Source: Promicromonosporaceae bacterium (GTDB lineage Bacteria > Actinomycetota > Actinomycetes > Actinomycetales > Cellulomonadaceae). Taken from it: a stretch of DNA of 12,055 bases. Of this stretch, positions 6,435 to 12,055 are shown one piece after another. The notes under the pieces are model-generated. The model saw nothing but the letters and a program-made list of their open reading frames with translations, was not told the origin of the DNA and searched no databases. The DNA lies in assembly GCA_009780755.1 (NCBI GenBank), contig WQZL01000066.1, positions 1 to 12,055 on the forward strand, written 5' to 3'. The position numbers and the translations under genes were made by a program. Numbering within the stretch: the stretch's first letter is position 1; every line of letters begins with the position of its first letter.

Positions 6435-7532
6435 ATGAAAATGCGTAAGAGCGCGATTGCTTCGCTCGCCGCAATCACCATGTTGTTTGCTGGTGCCGCG
6501 ACGGCCCACGCCGACAATGGACCCGAAGATGCCACCCTCACGCTAACGGCCGCCGAGGGCGGCAGCGTCGAGATTTGCATCGACGAAGACTGCTACCCCG
6601 CAGACGAAGAGGCGAAGGTGATCGAGCCGGGTACCGAGCTGCGGGTCGAGGCCACCCCCGATGAGGACATGCTGTTCGTCACCTGGTACGTGACCGCCGA
6701 TGTCGAGTGGGTAAACGACACGACGATTGAAAGCAACCCGGCGTACTTCCTTATGCCCGATGACCAGTTCATCGTCGCTGCGGTGTTCACGGAGATCGAT
6801 GAGGATGGCGAGGATGGCTACGCGTGGGTTTGCCCCACCGACGACGCCACCTTTGAAGACGTGCCCGTTGGGGCTGCCTTCCACTGCGAAATCGAGTGGC
6901 TGGCCCAAACCGGTATCACCACCGGCTGGGAAGACGGCACCTTCCGCCCGGTGCTGAACATCGAGCGTCAGGCGATGGCCGCGTTCCTCTACCGCGGCCT
7001 AGCCGAAGCTGGCGTGTTCGCGGCGCCCGAGGAAGGCACATTTACCGACAAGCTGCCCACCGACTACTTCTTCCACCAGGTCGAGTGGCTGGCCGACTCC
7101 GGCATCACCACCGGTTGGGACGATGGCACCTTCCGCCCGCTGTACTCGATCGAGCGTCAGGCGATGGCCGCGTTCTTGTTCCGGGCCGCTGGTGAGCCAG
7201 AGTTCGAGGCTCCTGAAGAACCCACCTTCTCGGATGTTCCGGTGACCGATCCCTTCTTCCTGGAGATCGAGTGGATGTACTACACCGGCATCACTACTGG
7301 TTTCGATGACAACACCTTCCGTCCGTTGGAGGGCGTCGAGCGTCAGGCGATGGCCGCGTTCCTATTCCGCGCCTTCACCGGCGGTTACCTAGACGACGCC
7401 AACCTTGGCATGGCTGGGGACGAAGCCCCTGCGGATGACGAGGACGACGAGGACACCGACCCGAACCTCGACGACGATGACGATGACGACGAGACCGACC
7501 CGGACGTTGACGACGAGGCTGACGACGACTAG
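6435..7532 (+). CDS. Secreted SLH-repeat protein with InlB-B-like domain and acidic tail
   Basis: This is a 365-residue exported protein of unknown function. A signal peptide (KMRKS basic start, hydrophobic core, AHA before residue 27) is clear. Residues about 35-118 resemble the divergent InlB B-repeat: a GGSV strand, EPGTELRVEATPDEDMLFVTW and a final FIVAAVF strand. Three SLH repeats begin at F140, F203 and F265, each with GITTGxxDxTFRP and (I/V)ERQAMAAFL(Y/F)R, the last standing in for the classical ITRAE motif. The last 33 residues are 24 Asp/Glu. Four cysteines (48, 53, 133, 151) could form two disulfides. There is no LPXTG motif and no C-terminal membrane helix, so any wall attachment would be through the SLH repeats, but this role is unproven for these actinobacterial forms. 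AGGAGA at 6424-6429 precedes the ATG, and M3 is an alternative start. The gene sits alone between two hairpins. Confidence 0.88.
   Translation: MKMRKSAIASLAAITMLFAGAATAHADNGPEDATLTLTAAEGGSVEICIDEDCYPADEEAKVIEPGTELRVEATPDEDMLFVTWYVTADVEWVNDTTIESNPAYFLMPDDQFIVAAVFTEIDEDGEDGYAWVCPTDDATFEDVPVGAAFHCEIEWLAQTGITTGWEDGTFRPVLNIERQAMAAFLYRGLAEAGVFAAPEEGTFTDKLPTDYFFHQVEWLADSGITTGWDDGTFRPLYSIERQAMAAFLFRAAGEPEFEAPEEPTFSDVPVTDPFFLEIEWMYYTGITTGFDDNTFRPLEGVERQAMAAFLFRAFTGGYLDDANLGMAGDEAPADDEDDEDTDPNLDDDDDDDETDPDVDDEADDD
6963..7361 (+). repeat. Three identical 24-bp segments within the SLH-repeat coding region
   Basis: The segments at 6963-6986, 7152-7175 and 7338-7361 are identical over 24 bases and encode ERQAMAAF each time. 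They are spaced 189 and 186 bases apart, i.e. one SLH unit of 63 or 62 codons. The surrounding repeat DNA has diverged much more, so identity is concentrated at this motif. Confidence 0.85.
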
Positions 7533-7550
7533 TTCATCCGTCACCTTCTC

Positions 7551-7590
7551 CGAAGCCCTCGGCAGTCTCCCCCGACTGCCGAGGGCTTCG
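7551..7590 (+). terminator. Perfect 17-bp hairpin, terminator of the SLH gene
   Basis: CGAAGCCCTCGGCAGTC at 7551-7567 is perfectly complementary to 7574-7590, with a TCCCCC loop. It begins 18 bases after the SLH-gene stop. There is no downstream T-run, but the stem is long, GC-rich and flawless, as in many terminators of high-GC bacteria. It is symmetrical, so it could act in both directions. Confidence 0.8.
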
Positions 7591-7593
7591 CTA

Positions 7594-7674
7594 ACTCCTC
7601 CACCGGTGATTGAGCCGCAGGGCAAACATAGGTGGAGGAGTAAGAGGGTCGCCAGGCCCGACGTGTCAAAACCA
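7594..7674. repeat. Degenerate REP-like palindrome upstream of rpsD
   Basis: This lies in the 342-base gap between the SLH gene and rpsD. CCGGTGATTGAGCC at 7603-7616 and GTCAAAACCAC at 7664-7674 each differ at only one or two positions from arms of the palindromic elements at 8593-8725 (CCGGTGGTTGAACC and GTCGAAACCAC). Independently, ACTCCTCCACC (7594-7604) pairs perfectly with 7631-7641 around a 26-base loop. It reads as a decayed copy of the same intergenic element. Confidence 0.45.
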
Positions 7675-7710
7675 CCAACCGCACTTAAACCATCGGAGGC
7701 GGGGGCGTAT

Positions 7711-7739
7711 TTGAGTGGGGTGAGGCTACCGGGTATGAT
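7711..7739 (+). promoter_or_regulatory. Sigma-A-type promoter of rpsD
   Basis: TTGAGT at 7711-7716 (-35) and TATGAT at 7734-7739 (-10) are separated by exactly 17 bases. They match the housekeeping consensus at four and five of six positions. The start of transcription would be near 7746, giving a leader of about 130 bases before the rpsD ATG. It lies downstream of the 7551-7590 terminator, so rpsD looks independently transcribed. Confidence 0.7.
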
Positions 7740-7745
7740 TGCGCG

Positions 7746-7874
7746 GTTGTCTACCGGTTGGTGGACGCTCCTGGGACCTTAGCCCGAATGAGTGGTCGGT
7801 CCCGCGCTCGGCTCGCAATCCCGCGAGATACCGGGTGTGACCTTATGTTCTGATACAGGACAGGAAGAAGACGC
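7746..7874 (+). promoter_or_regulatory. Structured 5' leader of rpsD, candidate S4 autoregulatory region
   Basis: The predicted untranslated leader holds three possible stem-loops. The first is 7749-7755 with 7760-7766 (7 pairs including one G-U, GGTT tetraloop). The second is GGGACC 7773-7778 with GGTCCC 7798-7803. The third is CTCGC 7812-7816 with GCGAG 7823-7827. The Shine-Dalgarno AGGAAG is at 7862-7867. S4 represses its own synthesis through mRNA structures in E. coli and Bacillus. Whether this leader does so is inference, and I recognise no described leader class here. Confidence 0.35.
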
Positions 7875-8501
7875 ATGACTAACGTACGCAAGTCGCGCCG
7901 CCAGGTTCGCCTGAGCCGCGCGCTCGGCATTCCGCTGACGCCCAAGGCCGAGCGGGCCTTTGAGAAGCGGCCCTACCCGCCTGGCGAGCATGGCCGCTCC
8001 CGCCGCAGCACCGAGAAGGCCTACGCCATCCGCCTGCGCGAAAAGCAGCGCCTGAAGGCCCAATACATGATTCGCGAGAAGCAGCTGCACACGGCGTACA
8101 AGAACGCCAAGAAGACCGCTGGTCTGACCGGTGAATCCATGATCGAGGACTTGGAGACCCGTCTGGATGCCCTGGTGCTGCGCGCCGGTTTCGCCCGCAC
8201 CATCTTGCAGGCTCGTCAGGCCGTCACCCACCGCCACATTCTGGTGGATGGCAAGATTGTTGACCGTCCCTCCTTCCGGGTGAAGGTAGGCCAGACCATC
8301 CAGGTCAAGCCCAAGAGCCAGGCCATGACGCCGTTCCAGGTTGCCGCCGCCGGCGCCCACCGCGACGTGCTGCCCACCCTGCCGGGCTACCTGGAGGTGC
8401 AGCTGGAGAAGCTCACCGCCACCCTGACCCGCAAGCCCCTGCGCGCCGAGGTGCCCGTCACCTGTGAAGTCAACCTGGTGGTCGAGTTTTACGCCCGGTA
8501 A
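7875..8501 (+). CDS. rpsD: 30S ribosomal protein S4
   Basis: S4 is a primary 16S rRNA-binding protein that nucleates assembly of the small-subunit body. The 208 residues contain ALGIPLTPKAERAFEKRPYPPGEHG at 16-40, the conserved KQRLKAQYMIREKQL helix, and the S4 RNA-binding fold from about 97 (ETRLDALVLRAGFART, ARQAVTHRHILVDGK). It ends in VEFYAR. The N-terminal zinc-binding cysteines seen in some S4 proteins are absent, so this is the zinc-independent form found widely in Actinobacteria (Streptomyces-like MxxxxxKxSRALGI start). Codon use is strongly biased towards C/G-ending codons, as expected for high expression. The ATG at 7875 is 7 bases after AGGAAG. The gene is monocistronic between its own promoter and terminator. 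Confidence 0.97.
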   Translation: MTNVRKSRRQVRLSRALGIPLTPKAERAFEKRPYPPGEHGRSRRSTEKAYAIRLREKQRLKAQYMIREKQLHTAYKNAKKTAGLTGESMIEDLETRLDALVLRAGFARTILQARQAVTHRHILVDGKIVDRPSFRVKVGQTIQVKPKSQAMTPFQVAAAGAHRDVLPTLPGYLEVQLEKLTATLTRKPLRAEVPVTCEVNLVVEFYAR

Positions 8502-8547
8502 TTGCGTAGCGACGAGATGCGCGTCAGCTCTCGAAAGAGGTTCGATG

Positions 8548-8577
8548 AAGCCCCGCCCAATGTTGGCGGGGCTTTGT
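8548..8577 (+). terminator. Intrinsic terminator of rpsD
   Basis: AAGCCCCGCC at 8548-8557 pairs perfectly with GGCGGGGCTT at 8565-8574 around a 7-base loop. It is followed by a short T-rich stretch (TTTGTCGTT). It starts 46 bases after the rpsD stop. Confidence 0.85.
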
Positions 8578-8592
8578 CGTTGAACGCCCCCT

Positions 8593-8660
8593 CCGGTGGT
8601 TGAACCGGTCGAAACCACTACCACCGCGGACAAGGTGGTTTCGACAGGTTTAACCACCGG
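8593..8660. repeat. Paired REP-like palindromic units in inverted orientation
   Basis: A 26-base arm at 8593-8618 (from CCGGTGGTTGAACC to TCGAAACCAC) matches the reverse complement of 8635-8660 at 24 of 26 positions, around a 16-base centre containing CCGCGG. Each arm is itself an imperfect palindrome (GTGGTT...AACCAC), so the whole looks like two REP units head to head. It lies in non-coding DNA between the rpsD terminator and the next operon. Confidence 0.8.
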
Positions 8661-8676
8661 TGGGTAGGCTGGGATG

Positions 8677-8725
8677 CTGGTGGTTTCGACATGGCCCTCC
8701 TTCGTCGTGCCTACTCAACCACCAG
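8677..8725. repeat. Third REP-like unit, longer hairpin form
   Basis: CTGGTGGTT at 8677-8685 pairs with AACCACCAG at 8717-8725. GTGGTTTCGAC at 8680-8690 is an exact repeat of 8635-8645 in the same orientation. The 31-base centre contains a further GGC...GCC pairing. It ends just before the Shine-Dalgarno region of the DUF948 gene. Confidence 0.7.
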
Positions 8726-8746
8726 GTCTGATAAGGGGAAGTATCT

Positions 8747-9136
8747 ATGTCTGTGGGAGACGTGGCGGGGTTGATTGCCGCCATTGGTTTCGTGCTGCTG
8801 GTTGGCCTGCTGGCGCTGCCGATCATCAAGCTGGGCCGGGTGTTCGATGAGATGCGGCGATCCATCCGCGATGTCACTGAACACTCCACGCCCATTCTTG
8901 ACGAGGCTGTGAACACGGTGGCTGGGGCCAATGCCCAGCTAGAAAAGGTGGACGTTATCACCACCTCAGCTGCGCAGACCGCCGAGAACGCCTCGGCCTT
9001 GGCCGGGCTTTATGCCGCCGCCCTGGGCCGTCCGGTGGTGAAGGTTGCCTCCTTTACATACGCGGCTCGGCAGGCGTTCGCGGGTGCCTGGGAGAAGACC
9101 AAGGCCACCAAATCAGCGAAGAAGACGGCCGACTGA
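8747..9136 (+). CDS. DUF948-type single-pass membrane protein
   Basis: This is a 129-residue protein of unknown function. One transmembrane helix at about residues 6-27 (VAGLIAAIGFVLLVGLLALPII) is followed by an amphipathic, probably coiled-coil region from about 30 to 85 (VFDEMRRSIRDVTEHSTPILDEAVNTV, then Ala/Asn/Thr-rich heptads). The C-terminus is Lys-rich. The pattern of an N-terminal helix followed by a methyl-accepting-like helix with DE...T..V spacing is that of the DUF948 family, which in Actinobacteria often precedes alaS. GGGGAA at 8735-8740 is 6 bases before the ATG. Its stop TGA overlaps the next start by one base (TGATG), so the two are translationally coupled. The family assignment is from pattern and context, not from a search. 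Confidence 0.8.
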   Translation: MSVGDVAGLIAAIGFVLLVGLLALPIIKLGRVFDEMRRSIRDVTEHSTPILDEAVNTVAGANAQLEKVDVITTSAAQTAENASALAGLYAAALGRPVVKVASFTYAARQAFAGAWEKTKATKSAKKTAD

Positions 9137-9414
9137 TGCGTCGCCTGTTCTGGATCGGGGTGGGCGCGGTCACCACCATTGTTGTCTACCGCAAGGGCCG
9201 CCAGGTCTATCAGCGGTACGTCCCCTCGGCAGTGGCCGAGCGAGTGCAGCAGGGCGCCCGCGACGCTTCTGGCCGCGCAGGTGTTGCCTTGGCTGAGTTC
9301 CGCACCACCTTCTCGCAGGCCCGCGCTGCCCGCGAGGCCGAGCTGATCGCCGCGCTCCTAGCCGAAGGTCAGCAGCATCCCGATGTCACCCGTGCTTCCC
9401 GCAAAAACAAGTAA
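9136..9414 (+). CDS. Small DUF6167-like membrane protein
   Basis: A 92-residue protein with an N-terminal hydrophobic segment (LFWIGVGAVTTIVVY, residues 4-18), then YRKGRQVYQRYVPSAVAERV. A charged Ala/Arg/Glu helix follows (AEFRTTFSQARAAREAELIAALL), and the C-terminus is basic. A short protein of this shape (annotated DUF6167 in many actinobacteria) commonly lies between the DUF948 gene and alaS, and this one fits by size, topology and position. No enzymatic motif is visible. Its start overlaps the DUF948 stop by one base, and alaS begins 22 bases after its own stop. All three are therefore likely one transcript. The function is unknown. A membrane-associated partner of the DUF948 protein is a reasonable inference only. 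Confidence 0.75.
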   Translation: MRRLFWIGVGAVTTIVVYRKGRQVYQRYVPSAVAERVQQGARDASGRAGVALAEFRTTFSQARAAREAELIAALLAEGQQHPDVTRASRKNK

Positions 9415-9436
9415 CTCCACCTAAAGGTCAAAACAC

Positions 9437-12055
9437 ATGAGAACCGCCGAAATCCGTCAGCGCTGGCTCGATTACTTCGCATCCAAGGATCACCAGATCG
9501 TGCCCTCGGTCTCCCTGGTCAGCCCCGACCCCTCGATCCTGTTCACCATCGCGGGCATGGTCCCGTTCATCCCATACATCCTGGGTACCGAGCCGGCGCC
9601 GTGGCCACGTGCCGCCAATGTGCAAAAGTGCATCCGCACCAACGACATCGAAAACGTTGGCCGCACCACTCGCCACGGCACGTTCTTCCAGATGAACGGC
9701 AACTTCTCCTTCGGTGACTACTTCAAGACCGGCGCCATCGACATGGCCTGGGAGCTGCTGACCGGCACAACTGCGAACGGCGGCTATGGCCTGGACGGCG
9801 ACCGCCTATGGGTCACCCTCTGGAATGAGGACGACGAAAGCTTTGAGGCGCTAACCAAAGGCATCGGCCTTGACCCGAAGCACATCGTTAGGTTGCCACG
9901 CGAGGAGAACTTCTGGGACACCGGCCAGCCTGGCCCGGCTGGCCCCTGCGCCGAATGGCACTACGACCGTGGCCCGGCCTATGGCCCCGAGGCAGAAGGC
10001 GGCTCGGTTGACCCCGGCGGCGACCGCTACCTGGAAATCTGGAACCTCGTTTTTGACCAGTTCGTGCGCGGGGAGGGTCAGGGCAAGGACTACCCGCTGC
10101 TCGGCGAGCTGGACGCTAAGGCCATCGACACCGGCGCGGGCCTCGAACGCATCGCCTACCTGTTGCAAGGCAAAGAAAACATGTTCGAGATCGACGAGGT
10201 GTTCCCCGTCATCGAACGCGTGCAGGAACTCACTGGTCGCCGGTACGGCGCAAACCTCGAAGACGACGTGCGGATGCGGATCATCGCCGATCATGTGCGC
10301 TCGGCTCTGATGGTGATCGGCGACGGCGTGCGCCCCGGCAACGAGGGTCGCGGCTACGTGCTGCGCCGCCTGGTGCGCCGCGCCGTGCGCTCCGTGCGGC
10401 TGCTCGGCTATGACGACGTGGCCCTGCCCGAGCTGCTGCCCGTCTCGATGGCGGTAATGAAGACGTCCTACCCGGAGGTCGAAACCGACTTCGCGCGCAT
10501 CGCCGAAGTGGCCTACGGCGAGGAAGATGCCTTCCGCCGCACGCTCGCCTCGGGCACAACCATCTTGGATGTTGCCGTGGCGAAAGCCAAGGAGTCCGGT
10601 TCGCTGCTGCTCGACGGCCAGACCGCCTTCAAGTTGCACGACACCTCCGGGTTCCCCATCGACCTCACGCTGGAGATGGCGGCCGAACAGGGCGTCAAGG
10701 TGGATGAGGCTGCGTTCCGTCGCCTGATGACCGAGCAGAAGGAGCGCGCCCGCGCCGACGCGCTCGCCAAGAAGACCGGCCACGCCGATCTGGGCGCCTA
10801 CCAATCCATCGCGAATAATCTGGCGGCGCCCGTCGAGTTCCTTGGGTACACCGACTTGAAATCGACGGTGGCCGTTGTTGGCCTACTGGTGGACGGAGTG
10901 CCCGCGCCGCTGGCCACCGCCCCGGCCGATGTAGAGGTGGTGCTTAACCGCACCCCGTTCTACGCCGAGGCGGGCGGGCAGCTAGCCGACCAAGGCACCA
11001 TCGTGCTCGATGGGGGCGGCGTGATCGAGGTGGCCGATGTGCAGGCGCCAATCAAGGGTTTGTCCGTGCATCGCGGCACCCTGACCCAAGGCACCGTGGC
11101 GCTTGGCGACCCTGGCCTGGCCGCCATCGATGCCGAGCGGCGTCGGCAAATCTCCCGCGCCCACTCGGCCACGCACATGATCCACAAGGCACTGCATGAA
11201 TCCGTTGGCGATGACCGCACCCAGGCCGGTTCGGAGAACAGCCCGAGCCGCGTGCGATTCGACTTCCGCTCACCGGCGGCTGTGCCCGCTTCTGCCATGT
11301 CCGAGATCGAGGAGCGGGTTAACCTGCGCCTACAGGAGAACCTGGAGATCACTGACGAGGTTATGTCGATAGGTCGCGCCCGCGATCTCGGCGCTCAGGC
11401 GCTCTTCGGGGAGAAGTACGGCGATGTGGTGCGGGTGGTCTCCATCGGTGGGGAATGGTCGCGCGAGCTTTGCGGCGGTACGCACGTTAAGGCGTCCGGC
11501 GAGATTGGCCGGGTGGCCCTGCTGGGAGAGGCCAGCATCGGTTCTGGCGTTCGCCGCGTTGATGCTCTGGTTGGCGAGGGCGCATATGGCTTCCACGCCA
11601 AGGAGTCGGCGCTGGTCAATCAGCTGACCGGGCTGATGCAGGCGCCTCGGGAAGATTTAGCCGAACGCATCGCCGCCATGATGAGCAAGCTTAAAGAAAC
11701 CGAAAAGGAGCTGGCAGCCTTGCGCAAGGGCCAGCTGCTGGCCGCTGCCGCCACGCTGGCCGCCGAGGCGTCGCTGGTAGGTGCGGTGCGGGTGGTCACG
11801 CACGATGCGGGGGAGGTGTCCACCGCCGACGACCTGCGCGCGCTGGCCCTAGATGTGCGGGGACGCCTCGGTGACGCAGCCCCAGCTGTGGTGGCCATCG
11901 GTGGCGTTATTGGTGACAAGGCGCAAGTGGTGATCGCCACCAACGCGCCCGCCCGCGAGGCGGGGTTGCGGGCAGGCGACTTTGCCAAGGCGGCCGCTCA
12001 GGCGATGGGTGGGGGGGGAGGCGGCAAGCCCGATCTCGCCCAAGGCGGCGGCACC
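9437..12055 (+). CDS. alaS: Alanine--tRNA ligase (3' end outside window)
   Basis: AlaRS charges tRNA-Ala and hydrolyses mischarged Ser- and Gly-tRNA-Ala. 873 codons are present with no stop, ending at the window edge. The typical length of about 890 means roughly 20 residues are missing. The class II catalytic domain starts MRTAEIRQRWLDYF and contains FFQMNGNFSFGDYFK and motif 3 as DTGAGLER (D231-R238). The tRNA-recognition region includes RPGNEGRGYVLRRLVRRAVR. The editing domain has both zinc-site halves: H576-x3-H580 in HSATH and C679-x3-H683 in CGGTH. A C-terminal coiled coil leads into C-Ala, whose conserved poly-Gly loop is encoded over a run of eight Gs at 12011-12018. The start is 9 bases after a modest AAAGG at 9423-9427. 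The gene is probably expressed with the two preceding small membrane-protein genes. Confidence 0.97.
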   Translation, partial: MRTAEIRQRWLDYFASKDHQIVPSVSLVSPDPSILFTIAGMVPFIPYILGTEPAPWPRAANVQKCIRTNDIENVGRTTRHGTFFQMNGNFSFGDYFKTGAIDMAWELLTGTTANGGYGLDGDRLWVTLWNEDDESFEALTKGIGLDPKHIVRLPREENFWDTGQPGPAGPCAEWHYDRGPAYGPEAEGGSVDPGGDRYLEIWNLVFDQFVRGEGQGKDYPLLGELDAKAIDTGAGLERIAYLLQGKENMFEIDEVFPVIERVQELTGRRYGANLEDDVRMRIIADHVRSALMVIGDGVRPGNEGRGYVLRRLVRRAVRSVRLLGYDDVALPELLPVSMAVMKTSYPEVETDFARIAEVAYGEEDAFRRTLASGTTILDVAVAKAKESGSLLLDGQTAFKLHDTSGFPIDLTLEMAAEQGVKVDEAAFRRLMTEQKERARADALAKKTGHADLGAYQSIANNLAAPVEFLGYTDLKSTVAVVGLLVDGVPAPLATAPADVEVVLNRTPFYAEAGGQLADQGTIVLDGGGVIEVADVQAPIKGLSVHRGTLTQGTVALGDPGLAAIDAERRRQISRAHSATHMIHKALHESVGDDRTQAGSENSPSRVRFDFRSPAAVPASAMSEIEERVNLRLQENLEITDEVMSIGRARDLGAQALFGEKYGDVVRVVSIGGEWSRELCGGTHVKASGEIGRVALLGEASIGSGVRRVDALVGEGAYGFHAKESALVNQLTGLMQAPREDLAERIAAMMSKLKETEKELAALRKGQLLAAAATLAAEASLVGAVRVVTHDAGEVSTADDLRALALDVRGRLGDAAPAVVAIGGVIGDKAQVVIATNAPAREAGLRAGDFAKAAAQAMGGGGGGKPDLAQGGGT

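Noticed and set aside
6963..7361. Regularly spaced identical segments that could suggest a CRISPR array
   Set aside because: The spacing of 186-189 bases is coding in one frame, with clear SLH repeats between the segments. The repeats are protein-domain repeats.
7405..7782. Plus-strand frame that runs from the SLH gene tail through the terminator into the rpsD promoter
   Set aside because: Its first part is the frame-shifted Asp-codon tail (Thr/Arg/Met repeats), and it crosses a 17-bp hairpin and the promoter. It has no ribosome-binding site.
9851..10804. Minus-strand open frame of 317 codons inside alaS
   Set aside because: It lies wholly within the conserved AlaRS catalytic domain and has the Ala/Gly/His/Val-rich composition of a shadow frame.

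Overview
This window is GC-rich DNA from an actinobacterium. The evidence is the set of actinobacterial ATP synthase sequences, a NucS mismatch endonuclease (characteristic of Actinobacteria and some archaea), the cysteine-free actinobacterial form of ribosomal protein S4, and the linked DUF948 / DUF6167 / alaS genes. Secreted proteins with IERQAMAAF-type SLH repeats and the intergenic palindromes would suit a Propionibacteriaceae-like or related lineage, but I cannot fix the family from the sequence alone. All genes lie on the + strand.

Positions 1-5574 are the distal part of an F1Fo ATP synthase operon: the last residues of atpE, then atpF, atpH, atpA, atpG, atpD and atpC. The genes are packed with overlaps or very short gaps, so they look co-transcribed. 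The promoter lies upstream of the window. Two subunits are unusually compact. Delta (AtpH) is about 60 residues shorter than the common actinobacterial form, and epsilon (AtpC, 89 aa) ends right after its beta-sandwich, without the C-terminal helical inhibitory arm. nucS follows 42 bases after atpC with no strong terminator between them, so it may be read through from the atp operon.

Positions 6313-7590 hold one monocistronic-looking gene between two hairpins. It encodes a secreted protein with a signal peptide, a divergent InlB-B-repeat-like domain, three SLH repeats and an extremely acidic Asp-rich tail. This is the most accessory-looking gene in the window.

Positions 7591-12055 return to housekeeping genes. 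rpsD has a well-spaced sigma-A-type promoter (TTGAGT, 17 bases, TATGAT), a roughly 130-base leader with several potential hairpins, and its own intrinsic terminator. Next comes a cluster of REP-like palindromes, then a tight operon of a DUF948 membrane protein, a small DUF6167-like membrane protein and alaS. alaS runs off the right edge, probably about 20 residues before its stop.

I found no CRISPR array, transposase, integrase, tRNA or rRNA gene, or recognisable defence system. Most of the window is ordinary conserved chromosome. The points that merit a second look are the SLH/acidic-tail protein, the shortened delta and epsilon subunits, the rpsD leader and the REP-like repeats.
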